Made by a program: the position numbers and the translations under genes. The notes below the pieces were generated by a model that saw nothing but the letters and a program-made list of their open reading frames with translations, was not told the origin of the DNA and made no database searches. A DNA stretch of 64,000 bases from NCBI GenBank assembly GCA_028869255.1, contig CP110972.1, forward strand, positions 6,176,001 through 6,240,000. The letters are read 5' to 3'. Below are positions 1 to 9,410 of the stretch, piece by piece. Source of the DNA: Pseudomonas poae (GTDB lineage Bacteria; Pseudomonadota; Gammaproteobacteria; Pseudomonadales; Pseudomonadaceae). How positions within the stretch are numbered: the stretch's first letter is position 1; every line of letters begins with the position of its first letter.

Positions 1-812
1 CCGGCGCCATCGTGTATGGCATTGCGTGGGTCATGCACTGGGACGATCGCGGTGTGTTGTGGCTCCTGGAGCGGTTTGAAACGCCCGCCGAGCGCCAGGA
101 AAGTGTATGGCTGCCGGACTATCATGCGGTGATCGACGCCAAAGTGCTGCCGGGCATGGAGAAGGATGAAGCGTCCGACGTCTCCTACAACCCGCAGACC
201 AAAACCCTGTTTTCCGTGATGGGCAAAAACCCGTTCCTCGTTGAGCTGAGCCTGCAAGGCGATGTGCTGCGCAAGATGCCGCTTAACGGCTGGGATAACC
301 CGGAAGGCGTGACGGTGATGGAAAACGGCCTGATCGCGGTGGTCGATGAGCGCCAGCACACGGTCAGCCTCGTCAAGGTCGACGCCACCACCCAGCAATT
401 GAACAAGGCCGACTTCCCGAGTTACGACCTGGGCCCGTCCAAGGATCAAAACAAAGCGTTTGAAGCCGTGGCCTGGGATAAGCGCAACCAGCAACTGGTG
501 TTCGGCGAGGAGCGCCCGCCCGCGTTGTTCACCTGGAAAAGCGACGGTGGCCAGACCCTGGCTGGCGATAAACAAAAGCTGGCCAGCAAAGCGTTGGACA
601 TGCGTAACCTTTCGGCCCTGGCCGTAGACCCGCGTACCGGGCACTTGCTGGTGCTCTCGGCGGACTCCCACCTGCTGCTGGAGTTGGATGAAAAGGGCGA
701 GCAGGTCAGTTTCATGACCCTGCTCGGCGGTTTCAACGGGCTCAACAAGACCATTCCGCGTGCGGAAGGGGTGACCATGGACGAGGAGGGCAACCTGTAC
801 CTTGGTCAGTGA
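1..812 (+). CDS. SdiA-regulated (YjiK-like) domain protein, copy A; 5' partial, frameshifted near 3' end
   Basis: The reading frame is open to the left edge, so the true start lies outside; the first visible start-like codon is GTG at 12. A hydrophobic N-terminal segment is followed by a repeated beta-propeller-like domain of the SdiA-regulated/YjiK family, with motifs such as DVSYNPQTKTLFSV and AEGVTMDEEGNLYL. The next gene (970-1881) is a paralogue that aligns over the whole length. That alignment shows that this copy ends early: after GNLYL the frame runs into TGA at 810-812, whereas removing one T from the run at 802-803 restores VSEPNLFYRFEKQK and a stop at 847-849. The protein is probably anchored in the inner membrane with the domain in the periplasm. 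No biochemical function is established for the family. Confidence 0.8.
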   Translation, partial: GAIVYGIAWVMHWDDRGVLWLLERFETPAERQESVWLPDYHAVIDAKVLPGMEKDEASDVSYNPQTKTLFSVMGKNPFLVELSLQGDVLRKMPLNGWDNPEGVTVMENGLIAVVDERQHTVSLVKVDATTQQLNKADFPSYDLGPSKDQNKAFEAVAWDKRNQQLVFGEERPPALFTWKSDGGQTLAGDKQKLASKALDMRNLSALAVDPRTGHLLVLSADSHLLLELDEKGEQVSFMTLLGGFNGLNKTIPRAEGVTMDEEGNLYLGQ

Positions 813-969
813 GCCCAACCTGTTCTATCGGTTCGAAAAGCAGAAATAGCCCACCGATTACGTCGGCGATGTCGCTGTGAGCGGCATTCGCCAGACATCG
901 GGGCGCGTTTAAGTTTAAATTCAGACAGGCGTGATATTCATTCGCCACTTCTGACTTTGAGCCCGCCCG

Positions 970-1881
970 ATGCGACGACTAACCCGCCCCAAACCCGTCT
1001 TCTTAATACTTGTGCTGATCGCCCTGGTCAGCGCCGGGGCCGTTGCGCAGCACTTTCGCCTGTTCGAGCGCGCCTGGTTCAACTGGCAGGCGTGGCGACA
1101 GCCGGCGGATGAGCGCTCCATCGGCCTGGCGGATTACCGGGTGGCCCTGGAGGCCCAGGTGATCGAGGGGCTGGATGACGACGTTTCTGCCCTCACCTAC
1201 GACCCGGTGCGCAAAAGCCTGTTTACCGTCACCAATAAAAACGCCGAACTGATCGAGCTGTCCCTGGAGGGCAAGATCCTGCGGCGCATCCCCCTGGTGG
1301 GGTTTGGTGACGCCGAGGCGGTGGAATTTATCAGCGACAACATTTATGTCATCAGTGATGAGCACCAGCAGCGGCTGATCAAGGTGCATGTGGACGACGA
1401 AACGCAATTTCTCGACGCCGCCGATGCGGAGCAGATGACCCTGGGCCTGCACGTGGGCGGCAACAAGGGCTTCGAGGGCCTGGCCTATGACTCAGTGGGC
1501 AAGCGCCTGTTTGTGGCCAAGGAGCGCGACCCGATGCTGATCTACGAGGTCCACGGGTTTCCTCATTTCAAGCCGGAAAAAACCTACTCGGTGCATGTAA
1601 TCAACAACCCCAAGCGTGACGCCGGGCTGTTTGTGCGCGACCTGTCGAGCCTGCAGTACGACGAGCGCAGCGGCCATCTGCTGGCGCTGTCGGATGAGTC
1701 GTTTCTGGTGTTGGAGCTGGATATCGACGGTCGCCCGCTGAGCAGTCTGTCGCTGCTCAACGGGCGCCATGGCCTGACGAAGCGGGTGCCGCAGGCCGAA
1801 GGGATCGCCATGGATGACCAGGGCACGTTGTACCTGGTCAGCGAGCCGAACCTGTTTTACGTGTTCAAGAAACACCACTGA
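970..1881 (+). CDS. SdiA-regulated (YjiK-like) domain protein, copy B
   Basis: 303 residues. Residues about 9-27 form one membrane segment or uncleaved signal anchor (FLILVLIALVSAGAVA); the rest is the SdiA-regulated domain, a YVTN/NHL-like propeller fold with repeated blades (ALTYDPVRKSLFTVTN, GLAYDSVGKRLFVAKE, SLQYDERSGHLLALSD, GIAMDDQGTLYLVSE). It is the intact paralogue of the upstream gene, in the same orientation and about 120 bp after its restored stop. The name comes from E. coli YjiK, seen as regulated by SdiA; nothing here shows quorum-sensing control. Role unknown, perhaps binding of a periplasmic ligand. A REP pair follows the stop codon. Confidence 0.85.
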   Translation: MRRLTRPKPVFLILVLIALVSAGAVAQHFRLFERAWFNWQAWRQPADERSIGLADYRVALEAQVIEGLDDDVSALTYDPVRKSLFTVTNKNAELIELSLEGKILRRIPLVGFGDAEAVEFISDNIYVISDEHQQRLIKVHVDDETQFLDAADAEQMTLGLHVGGNKGFEGLAYDSVGKRLFVAKERDPMLIYEVHGFPHFKPEKTYSVHVINNPKRDAGLFVRDLSSLQYDERSGHLLALSDESFLVLELDIDGRPLSSLSLLNGRHGLTKRVPQAEGIAMDDQGTLYLVSEPNLFYVFKKHH

Positions 1882-1885
1882 ACCA

Positions 1886-1976
1886 ATGTGGGAGCGGGCT
1901 TGCTCGCGAATGCGGTGGATCAGATGGAGGCTCTCTGACTGACACACCGTATTCGCGAGCAAGCCCGCTCCCACAT
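1886..1976. repeat. REPIN: inverted pair of REP palindromes
   Basis: Two 26-base arms (1886-1911 and 1951-1976) are exact reverse complements with the core GTGGGAGCGGGCTTGCTC, separated by 39 bases. It lies between the convergent ends of the second SdiA-regulated gene and rpiA, a usual place for fluorescens-type REPs. Confidence 0.9.
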
Positions 1977-1992
1977 TTAGAATGTGGCGTTC

Positions 1993-2664
1993 TTAAGCTT
2001 TCAGGGTTTTGACGCCTTCGGCAGTGCCCAGCAGCAACACATCCGCCGGGCGCGCCGCGAACAGGCCGTTGGTGACCACGCCGACGATCGCGTTGATCTG
2101 CGTTTCCAGCTCGACCGGGTTGGTGATCTGCATGTTGAACACATCAAGGATGATGTTGCCGTTGTCGGTCAACACGCCCTCGCGGTACACCGGGTCGCCG
2201 CCCAGTTTCACCAGCTCGCGGGCCACGTGGCTGCGGGCCATCGGGATCACTTCCACCGGCAGCGGGAAGGCGCCGAGCACCGGCACCAGCTTGCTGGCGT
2301 CGGCGATGCAGATGAAGGTCTTGGCCACGGCCGCGACGATCTTCTCGCGGGTCAGGGCGGCGCCGCCGCCTTTGATCAGGTTCAAGTGCTCGTCGCTTTC
2401 ATCGGCGCCGTCGACGTAGAACTCCAGGTCGCTCACGGTGTTGAGCTCGTACACCGGAATGCCATGGCCCTTGAGGCGTGCGGCGGTGGCTTCGGAACTG
2501 GCCACGGCGCCGTCGAACGCGCCCTTGTGCTGGGCCAGCGCATCGATAAAGCAGTTGGCGGTGGAGCCGGTGCCGACACCGACGATGCTCTTGTCGTCGA
2601 GTTTGGGAAGGATTAAATCGACGGCGGCCTGGGCCACTGCCTGTTTGAGTTGATCCTGGGTCAT
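1993..2664 (-). CDS. rpiA: Ribose-5-phosphate isomerase A
   Basis: 223 residues, normal length for RpiA. It interconverts ribose 5-phosphate and ribulose 5-phosphate in the non-oxidative pentose phosphate pathway (cytoplasm). Visible family motifs are the phosphate loop [11 protein letters not shown] near residue 30, the DGADE motif near residue 86, and [11 protein letters not shown] just after it, which supplies catalytic and substrate-binding residues. ATG start at 2664. It is transcribed away from ilvA; the 136-bp gap between them must hold both promoters. No sign of truncation. Confidence 0.97.
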   Translation of the reverse strand: MTQDQLKQAVAQAAVDLILPKLDDKSIVGVGTGSTANCFIDALAQHKGAFDGAVASSEATAARLKGHGIPVYELNTVSDLEFYVDGADESDEHLNLIKGGGAALTREKIVAAVAKTFICIADASKLVPVLGAFPLPVEVIPMARSHVARELVKLGGDPVYREGVLTDNGNIILDVFNMQITNPVELETQINAIVGVVTNGLFAARPADVLLLGTAEGVKTLKA

Positions 2665-2800
2665 GCGGGCTCCGGAACGGGCGGGGAGTTATTGAGGCGC
2701 GCGAGTATACCCCAACAAACCTTGGGATTCGTGTGGTCTCCCGGCCAAACGCTGGGTTAGACTCCTTGGTCCTGCCCAACCCGCCCAGTGATGCCTGCCG

Positions 2801-4315
2801 ATGCTTGAACAGTACGTCAAAAAGATCCTCACCTCGCGCGTTTACGACGTTGCCGTAGAAACCCCGCTGCAGACCGCCCGCCAGCTCTCCGAGCGCCTGG
2901 GCAACACGGTCTGGCTCAAGCGCGAAGACTTGCAGCCGGTGTTCTCGTTCAAGATTCGCGGCGCGTATAACAAGCTGACGCAGTTGACGGCGCAGGAGCG
3001 TGCACGCGGTGTGGTCACCGCTTCGGCGGGCAACCACGCCCAGGGCCTGGCCCTGGCGGCCAAGGTGCTGGGGGTCAAGGCCACGATCGTGATGCCCAAG
3101 ACCACACCGGAGATCAAGGTCGAAGGCGTGCGCTCGCGTGGCGGCAAAGTGGTACTGCACGGCGACTCCTTCCCGGAAGCCCTGGCCTACTCGCTGAAAC
3201 TGGTCGACGAAAAAGGCTATGTCTACATTCACCCCTACGATGATCCGCACACCATTGCCGGGCAGGGCACCGTGGCGATGGAAATCCTGCGCCAGCATCC
3301 AGGGCCGCTGGACGCGATTTTCGTACCGGTGGGCGGCGGCGGGCTGATCGCCGGCATCGCGGCCTACGTGAAATACCTGCGCCCGGAAATCAAGATCATC
3401 GGCGTCGAGCCGGACGACTCCAACTGCCTGCAAGCCGCCATGGCTGCGGGGGAGCGCGTGGTGCTGCCGACCGTGGGGATTTTTGCCGACGGGGTGGCAG
3501 TGGCGCAGATCGGCCAGCACACTTTCGATATCTGCAAAGACTATGTGGATGAAGTGATCACCGTGAGCACCGATGAAATCTGTGCAGCGATCAAGGACAT
3601 CTACGACGACACCCGCTCCATCACCGAGCCGGCCGGCGCGCTGGGCGTGGCGGGGATCAAGAAATACGTGGAGACCCGTGGCGTTACCGGGCAGACCCTG
3701 GTGGCCATCGACTCCGGCGCCAACGTCAACTTCGACCGCCTGCGCCATGTGGCCGAGCGCGCCGAGCTGGGTGAAGGCCGCGAAGCCATCATCGCCGTGA
3801 CCATCCCCGAGAAACCGGGCAGCTTCAAGGCGTTCTGCGAGGCGGTGGGCAAGCGCCAGATTACCGAATTCAACTACCGCTACCACTCCGGCAGCGAGGC
3901 GCACATCTTTGTCGGCGTGCAGACCCACCCGGAAAACGACCCGCGCAGCGCGCTGATCGCCAGCCTTACCCGCCAGGGTTTCCCGGTGCTGGACTTGACC
4001 GAGAACGAACTGGCCAAGTTGCACATTCGCCATATGGTCGGCGGGCATGCGGCCAAGGTCAGCGATGAGCTGGTGTTTCGTTTCGAATTCCCTGAGCGTC
4101 CAGGCGCGCTGTTCAACTTCCTCAACAAGTTGGGCGGGCGCTGGAATATCTCGATGTTCCACTACCGCAACCACGGCGCTGCCGATGGCCGAGTGGTCGC
4201 GGGCCTGCAAGTGCCGGCGGATGAGCGCCACCTGGTACCGGCAGCCTTGGCCGAGATTGGCTACCCGTACTGGGATGAAAGCGAAAATCCGGCTTACCAG
4301 CTGTTCCTCGGTTGA
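2801..4315 (+). CDS. ilvA: Threonine ammonia-lyase, biosynthetic
   Basis: 504 residues. PLP-dependent deamination of threonine to 2-oxobutanoate, the first step towards isoleucine. The N-terminal fold-type II catalytic domain (about 1-320) carries the Schiff-base lysine in SFKIRGAYNK (Lys51), SAGNHAQG, and the glycine loop VGGGGLIAG. The C-terminal part has two ACT-like regulatory domains (IIAVTIPEKPGSFKAF and LVFRFEFPERPGALFNFL), the arrangement of the isoleucine-inhibited biosynthetic enzyme rather than the short catabolic one. The start ATG follows a short gap from divergent rpiA. ilvD lies about 30 kb away in the same window. Confidence 0.97.
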   Translation: MLEQYVKKILTSRVYDVAVETPLQTARQLSERLGNTVWLKREDLQPVFSFKIRGAYNKLTQLTAQERARGVVTASAGNHAQGLALAAKVLGVKATIVMPKTTPEIKVEGVRSRGGKVVLHGDSFPEALAYSLKLVDEKGYVYIHPYDDPHTIAGQGTVAMEILRQHPGPLDAIFVPVGGGGLIAGIAAYVKYLRPEIKIIGVEPDDSNCLQAAMAAGERVVLPTVGIFADGVAVAQIGQHTFDICKDYVDEVITVSTDEICAAIKDIYDDTRSITEPAGALGVAGIKKYVETRGVTGQTLVAIDSGANVNFDRLRHVAERAELGEGREAIIAVTIPEKPGSFKAFCEAVGKRQITEFNYRYHSGSEAHIFVGVQTHPENDPRSALIASLTRQGFPVLDLTENELAKLHIRHMVGGHAAKVSDELVFRFEFPERPGALFNFLNKLGGRWNISMFHYRNHGAADGRVVAGLQVPADERHLVPAALAEIGYPYWDESENPAYQLFLG

Positions 4316-4355
4316 ACGACTACGCTGATTGGGCGGCCACTAAGGAATTGAAACC

Positions 4356-4769
4356 ATGGAAACGCTGACCACCCTCAAGGTTATCCACATAGCCGCCACC
4401 GTGTTGCTGCTGCTCAGCGGCCTTGGCCTGGCGCTATTGGCCTGGCGCAAACGCAGCGCCGGCCCGGCGGTGACCGTGCAACGCCCATGGGTGTTCGTGT
4501 GGTTGCTGATGGGGGTTTGCGTGGTGAGCATGCCGTTTACCGGCTGGTGGCTGGCGCACCTGGTCGGCTGGCCGCTGGGGCAGACCTGGATTCTGGGTTC
4601 CAGCATTATCTACACCGTGGCGGCGCTGGCCTGGTTCTGGCTGGTGGCGCGGCTTAATCGCCTGCGCAAAGGCGAGGGCGGCAGCCTGAATTTCACCCTG
4701 GTGCTGGCGGTGGTCAGCCTGCTGGGGTTTGTGGCGATTGCGGGGTTGATGGGCGCCAAGCCGGTTTAG
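4356..4769 (+). CDS. DUF2269-type integral membrane protein
   Basis: 137 residues, nearly all hydrophobic. Four membrane helices can be seen: VIHIAATVLLLLSGLGLALLAW, the segment around VWLLMGVCVVSMPFTGWW, WILGSSIIYTVAALAWFWLVA, and FTLVLAVVSLLGFVAIAGLMG. The start ATG is preceded by a TAAGGAA ribosome site. It lies 40 bp after ilvA on the same strand and may be co-transcribed with it. It resembles predicted membrane proteins of family DUF2269; function not known. A REP pair follows. Confidence 0.8.
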   Translation: METLTTLKVIHIAATVLLLLSGLGLALLAWRKRSAGPAVTVQRPWVFVWLLMGVCVVSMPFTGWWLAHLVGWPLGQTWILGSSIIYTVAALAWFWLVARLNRLRKGEGGSLNFTLVLAVVSLLGFVAIAGLMGAKPV

Positions 4770-4791
4770 GGCTTTAGGCTGAGTCGCCTTC

Positions 4792-4855
4792 ATCGCAGGC
4801 AAGCCAGCTCCCACAGGGGAATGCATTCCAATGTGGGAGCTGGCTTGCCTGCGAT
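4792..4855. repeat. REPIN: inverted pair of REP palindromes
   Basis: Arms 4792-4815 and 4832-4855 are exact reverse complements (core GTGGGAGCTGGCTTGCCTGC) with a 16-base spacer. It lies between convergent DUF2269 and HAD genes. Confidence 0.9.
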
Positions 4856-4862
4856 AGCCTCA

Positions 4863-5519
4863 TCAGCTGCGCAGAGTAATTACCGGCCAGCCTCGCTTCT
4901 GGGCCTCAGCCCGCAGATTCGGGTCCGGATCCACCGCCACCGGGTGGGTCACTTGCTCCAGCAGCGGCAGGTCGTTCATCGAATCGCTATAGAAGTAGCT
5001 GTCTTCGAGGGTGTAGCCGGTCTCCTCCAGCCAACGGTTCAGGCGTGTCACCTTGCCCTCGCGAAAGCACGGCACATCGGTGCTGCGCCCGGTGTAGCGG
5101 CCATTTTCCATCTCGCATTCGGTGGCGATCAGGGTTTCCACGCCCAGGCGTGCGGCAATCGGCGCGGTGACGAAACGGTTGGTGGCGGTGATGATCACCA
5201 GCTTGTCACCGGCGGCGCGGTGTTTGGCCAGCAGTTCTGCGGCCAGCGGCAGCATGATCGGCTCGATGCAGTCGCGCATATAGTCGTTGTGCCATTCGTC
5301 CAGTTGGGCCATCTCGGTGCGACCAAGGATTTCCAGGCAGAAGTTCAGGTAGGCGGCGTTGTCCAGCTTGCCGGCCAGGTAGTCCTGGTAGAACTCATCG
5401 TTGCGGGCCTTGTAGGCCACCGGGTCGAGAATCCCGCGTTCGCAGAGGTAATCGCCCCAGGCGTGGTCGCTGTCCCCGCCGAGAAGGGTGTTGTCCAAGT
5501 CGAATAAAGCCAGGCGCAT
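4863..5519 (-). CDS. HAD-IB family phosphatase (SerB-like, TIGR01490 type)
   Basis: 218 residues from ATG at 5519. I chose this start because the HAD nucleophile motif [11 protein letters not shown] begins at once; the frame is open further upstream but would add unrelated residues running into the rppH promoter. Motif I has Asp7 and Asp9; motif II is [14 protein letters not shown]; the motif III lysine lies in REGKVTRLN and the acidic pair in [12 protein letters not shown]. This is the pattern of subfamily IB phosphatases close to phosphoserine phosphatase, often annotated CicA-like. The substrate is not known. Divergent from rppH with about 145 bp between starts. Confidence 0.88.
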   Translation of the reverse strand: MRLALFDLDNTLLGGDSDHAWGDYLCERGILDPVAYKARNDEFYQDYLAGKLDNAAYLNFCLEILGRTEMAQLDEWHNDYMRDCIEPIMLPLAAELLAKHRAAGDKLVIITATNRFVTAPIAARLGVETLIATECEMENGRYTGRSTDVPCFREGKVTRLNRWLEETGYTLEDSYFYSDSMNDLPLLEQVTHPVAVDPDPNLRAEAQKRGWPVITLRS

Positions 5520-5663
5520 TGCAGTTACTCGCTGAAAAGTCTGTAAAAAAGGCGTCCAGAATACGGTCTTTTCACAAGAGTGCACATAAGGTAAGAAGCC
5601 TCGTTGCCGCTGGAACAACCTTTGTGGAACAATGCGGCGACATGCGTTTGCGAGGTTGTTGCC

Positions 5664-6143
5664 GTGATCGACCCCGATGGTTTCCGTCCAAATGTCGGGA
5701 TTATTCTTACGAATGATGCCGGACAGGTGCTATGGGCTCGCCGAATCAACCAAGATGCCTGGCAGTTTCCTCAAGGCGGAATCAACCCCGATGAAACCCC
5801 TGAAGACGCCTTGTACCGTGAGTTGAATGAAGAAGTCGGCCTTGAGCGCGAAGATGTGCAAATTCTGGCCTGTACCCGCGGCTGGTTGCGCTATCGTTTG
5901 CCGCAACGCCTGGTGCGTACCCACAGCCAACCGCTGTGCATCGGCCAGAAGCAGAAATGGTTTCTCCTGCGCCTGATCTCCAACGAGCAGCGGGTGCGGA
6001 TGGATTTGACCGGTAAACCGGAGTTCGATGGCTGGCGTTGGGTCAGCTATTGGTACCCGTTGGGCCAGGTGGTGACATTCAAGCGCGAGGTTTATCGTCG
6101 CGCTCTCAAAGAGCTTGCCCCGCGCCTTTTAGCGCGCGACTGA
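5664..6143 (+). CDS. rppH: RNA 5'-pyrophosphohydrolase (Nudix)
   Basis: 159 residues from a GTG start at 5664, chosen because the family begins [15 protein letters not shown]; the frame is open further upstream without family similarity. RppH removes pyrophosphate from 5'-triphosphate mRNA and so starts 5'-end-dependent decay. The Nudix box GX5EX7REUXEEXGU is complete at residues 38-60 ([20 protein letters not shown]). It stands 22 bp before ptsP on the same strand, a pairing kept in gamma-proteobacteria, so the two probably form one transcript. Confidence 0.96.
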   Translation: MIDPDGFRPNVGIILTNDAGQVLWARRINQDAWQFPQGGINPDETPEDALYRELNEEVGLEREDVQILACTRGWLRYRLPQRLVRTHSQPLCIGQKQKWFLLRLISNEQRVRMDLTGKPEFDGWRWVSYWYPLGQVVTFKREVYRRALKELAPRLLARD

Positions 6144-6165
6144 CGACGGAGTTCGACCCCGAGCC

Positions 6166-8445
6166 ATGCTCAATACGCTGCGCAAGATCGTCCAGGAAGT
6201 TAACTCCGCCAAGGATCTCAAGGCGGCGTTGGGGATTATTGTGTTGCGCGTCAAGGAAGCCATGGGCAGCCAGGTCTGCTCGGTTTACCTGCTGGACCCC
6301 GAGACCAACCGTTTTGTGCTGATGGCCACCGAGGGCTTGAACAAGCGCTCCATCGGCAAGGTCAGCATGGCGCCCAATGAAGGTCTGGTGGGCCTGGTGG
6401 GGACGCGTGAAGAACCCCTGAACCTTGAAAACGCGGCCGATCACCCGCGTTATCGCTACTTTGCCGAAACCGGCGAAGAGCGTTACGCCTCGTTCCTCGG
6501 CGCACCGATCATTCACCACCGCCGCGTCGTCGGCGTGTTGGTCATCCAGCAAAAAGAGCGCCGCCAGTTCGACGAGGGTGAAGAAGCCTTCCTCGTGACC
6601 ATGAGCGCGCAGCTTGCCGGGGTTATTGCCCACGCCGAAGCCACCGGCTCGATTCGCGGCCTGGGCCGCCAGGGCAAGGGCATCCAGGAAGCCAAGTTCG
6701 TCGGCGTGCCGGGCTCGCCGGGTGCTGCCGTCGGTACGGCCGTGGTCATGCTGCCGCCGGCCGACCTCGATGTGGTACCGGACAAGACCGTCGATGACAT
6801 CGACGCGGAAATCAAACTGTTCAAGACCGCTCTGGAAGGCGTGCGGGCCGACATGCGCAACCTGTCGACCAAGCTGGCCACGCAACTGCGCCCTGAAGAG
6901 CGTGCACTGTTCGATGTGTACCAGATGATGCTCGACGACGCGTCGCTGGGTAACGAAGTCAAAACCGTGATCAAGACCGGCCAGTGGGCCCAGGGCGCGC
7001 TGCGCCAGGTGGTTACCGATCACGTCAACCGTTTCGAATTGATGGACGACGCCTACCTGCGTGAGCGTGCCTCGGATGTGCGTGACCTCGGTCGCCGTCT
7101 GCTGGCCTACCTGCAGGAAGACCGCACCACCAACCTGGTCTACCCCGACAACACCATCCTGATCAGTGAAGAGCTGACCGCCACCATGCTCGGCGAGGTG
7201 CCGGAAGGCAAACTGGTGGGCCTGGTCTCGGTATTGGGTTCGGGCAACTCCCACGTCGCGATCCTGGCCCGGGCCATGGGCATTCCGACGGTAATGGGCT
7301 TGGTGGACCTGCCGTATTCCAAGGTCGACGGCATCGACATGATCGTCGATGGCCATCGCGGCGAAGTCTTTACCAACCCCAGCGAATTGCTGCGCAAGCA
7401 ATACGCCGAGGTGGTGGAAGAAGAGAAACAACTGGCGCTGGGCCTCGATTCGTTGCGCGAGCTGCCCTGCGTGACCCTCGACGGCCACCGCGTGCCACTG
7501 CTGGTGAACACCGGCCTGCTCGCCGATGTGGCCCGTGCGCAACAGCGCGGCGCCGAAGGGGTGGGGCTGTACCGCACCGAAGTGCCGTTTATGATCAACC
7601 AGCGTTTCCCGAGTGAGAAGGAGCAACTGGCGATTTATCGCGAGCAACTGTCCGCCTTCCACCCGCTGCCGGTGACCATGCGCAGCCTGGACATCGGCGG
7701 CGACAAGTCGCTGTCGTATTTCCCGATCAAGGAAGACAACCCCTTCCTTGGCTGGCGCGGCATTCGCGTGACCCTCGACCACCCGGAAATTTTCCTGGTG
7801 CAGACCCGCGCCATGCTCAAGGCCAGCGAGGGCCTGAACAACCTGCGCATTCTGCTGCCGATGATCTCCGGCACCCATGAGCTGGAAGAGGCGCTGCACC
7901 TGATCCACCGCGCCTGGGGCGAAGTGCGTGACGAAGGCGCCGACGTGCCGATGCCGCCGATTGGCGTGATGATCGAAATCCCGGCGGCGGTGTACCAGGC
8001 CAAGGAGCTGGCGCGGCAGGTGGACTTCCTGTCGGTGGGCTCCAACGACCTGACCCAATACCTGCTGGCCGTGGACCGCAACAACCCGCGGGTGGCCGAC
8101 CTCTACGACTACCTGCACCCGGCGGTGCTGCAAGCCCTGCAACACGTGGTGCGCGACGCCCATGCCGAAGGCAAGCCGGTGAGCATCTGCGGTGAAATGG
8201 CCGGTGACCCGGCGGCAGCGGTGCTGTTGATGGCGATGGGCTTTGACAGCCTGTCGATGAACGCCACCAACTTGCCGAAGGTAAAGTGGATGCTGCGCCA
8301 GGTTGAATTGAGCATGGCCAAGGACCTGTTGGCCGAGCTGATGACCATCGACAACCCGCAAGTTATCCACAGCTCGCTGCAATTGGCCCTGAAAAACCTG
8401 GGGCTGACGCGGATGATCAACCCGGCCTCGGCAAAAACCCTCTAA
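6166..8445 (+). CDS. ptsP: Phosphoenolpyruvate-protein phosphotransferase PtsP (enzyme I of PTS-Ntr)
   Basis: 759 residues. It takes phosphate from PEP and passes it to the NPr/PtsN regulatory chain, not to sugar uptake. Domain order: GAF domain at about 1-160 (the Ntr-type N-terminus), the PTS enzyme I N-terminal domain from about 175, the phosphohistidine swivelling domain with the active-site His near residue 363 in GSGNSHVAILARAMGIP, then the PEP-binding barrel (GAEGVGLYRTE, SLDIGGDKS, GVMIEIPAA, SVGSNDLTQY). Length and domain order match the family. It follows rppH directly. Confidence 0.97.
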   Translation: MLNTLRKIVQEVNSAKDLKAALGIIVLRVKEAMGSQVCSVYLLDPETNRFVLMATEGLNKRSIGKVSMAPNEGLVGLVGTREEPLNLENAADHPRYRYFAETGEERYASFLGAPIIHHRRVVGVLVIQQKERRQFDEGEEAFLVTMSAQLAGVIAHAEATGSIRGLGRQGKGIQEAKFVGVPGSPGAAVGTAVVMLPPADLDVVPDKTVDDIDAEIKLFKTALEGVRADMRNLSTKLATQLRPEERALFDVYQMMLDDASLGNEVKTVIKTGQWAQGALRQVVTDHVNRFELMDDAYLRERASDVRDLGRRLLAYLQEDRTTNLVYPDNTILISEELTATMLGEVPEGKLVGLVSVLGSGNSHVAILARAMGIPTVMGLVDLPYSKVDGIDMIVDGHRGEVFTNPSELLRKQYAEVVEEEKQLALGLDSLRELPCVTLDGHRVPLLVNTGLLADVARAQQRGAEGVGLYRTEVPFMINQRFPSEKEQLAIYREQLSAFHPLPVTMRSLDIGGDKSLSYFPIKEDNPFLGWRGIRVTLDHPEIFLVQTRAMLKASEGLNNLRILLPMISGTHELEEALHLIHRAWGEVRDEGADVPMPPIGVMIEIPAAVYQAKELARQVDFLSVGSNDLTQYLLAVDRNNPRVADLYDYLHPAVLQALQHVVRDAHAEGKPVSICGEMAGDPAAAVLLMAMGFDSLSMNATNLPKVKWMLRQVELSMAKDLLAELMTIDNPQVIHSSLQLALKNLGLTRMINPASAKTL

Positions 8446-8456
8446 TCGAGGTGTAT

Positions 8457-8525
8457 CCATCGCAGGCAAGCCAGCTCCCACATTTGAAATGCATTCCAAT
8501 GTGGGAGCTGGCTTGCCTGCGATGG
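8457..8525. repeat. REPIN: inverted pair of REP palindromes
   Basis: Left arm starts CCATCGCAGGCAAGCCAGC and the right arm ends with its reverse complement; only about 15 bases separate them. Between the convergent ends of ptsP and the NRDE gene. Confidence 0.9.
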
Positions 8526-8542
8526 CGCCGGTTCAAACACCG

Positions 8543-9289
8543 CTAAATCCTGAGCTCTACCTCGCCCAACCGCCCACCGTGCGGCCCGAAACTGCGCTCC
8601 AGCATTTGCCGCGTCCCATCGGCATTCACAATCAGCGCCGTACTCGCCCGCGTCCCATAACTGGGGCTGGCAATAAACACGCTGGATAAAAGGCTTTCCG
8701 TCGCCAATCCCACGCCGGTATCCGGCAGGTCCGCAAACGGCGCCGTTTGCGGGTCGCTCAAGATTTCCAGCAAGGCTTGCGGCTGCGGATCTTCCAGCAA
8801 TTTGCTCAACGCCGCCTTGGCCTTGAGCAGCTTGGGCCACGGCGTATCCAGCCCGGCGTTGGATAGGCCATACACCCCGGCCTTCAACTGCGTGGGTTCG
8901 GTGTGATTGGCGTTGTAATGCCACAGTTCATCCCGCGTGCCGACCAGCAGGTTAAACCCGGCATATTCAATCGAACGGCCATTAACGTCGGCTAAATACT
9001 GATCAATCGGCAGTGAACCGTTGAGAAACCGCGCCACCAGTTCCCCGCGGGACTTGCGTGCCGGCGGCTGGTGCGGGTCGCGAATATTGGTCAGGGCGGC
9101 AAAGCGCCCATCGGCATTCACCCCCAGCCAGGTGCCACCGGCTTCCTGGTCGCGACCGGCGTAGACCTGTGGCGCATCCGGCCACTGGGCCAGCGGCAGG
9201 CTGGGGCGGGCGTAGAACTCATCGCGGTTGGCCGCGACGATCAGCGGTTGGGCATGGCCCGGCCTCCAGGCGAAAACAATCAGGCACAT
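8543..9289 (-). CDS. NRDE family protein (TANGO2-like)
   Basis: 248 residues from ATG at 9289, chosen because the protein then starts Met-Cys, and a Cys2 exposed after methionine removal is the expected N-terminal nucleophile of this family. The name-giving NRDE motif is present in LIVAANRDEFYARP (residues about 16-29), with GGTWLGVNADGRFAALTN after it. Members are small cytosolic or secreted proteins thought to be Ntn-hydrolase-like; the reaction is unknown. It faces the TSUP gene divergently. Confidence 0.88.
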   Translation of the reverse strand: MCLIVFAWRPGHAQPLIVAANRDEFYARPSLPLAQWPDAPQVYAGRDQEAGGTWLGVNADGRFAALTNIRDPHQPPARKSRGELVARFLNGSLPIDQYLADVNGRSIEYAGFNLLVGTRDELWHYNANHTEPTQLKAGVYGLSNAGLDTPWPKLLKAKAALSKLLEDPQPQALLEILSDPQTAPFADLPDTGVGLATESLLSSVFIASPSYGTRASTALIVNADGTRQMLERSFGPHGGRLGEVELRI

Positions 9290-9410
9290 CAGGCGATTCC
9301 CTTTTGTGTTTCTTGCCACTCTACCCACTCAGGCAGGGGCGTTCCATCGTATCCAGTTGGGTCGCATGCCTTCCATCCGTTAACATGCCGGACTTGATTT
9401 GGGGGCTCCC

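Noticed and set aside
6106..8499. 797-codon open frame antisense to ptsP
   Set aside because: Rich in His, Gln, Val and Gly with no domain; it mirrors codon use of ptsP in GC-rich DNA. A shadow frame.
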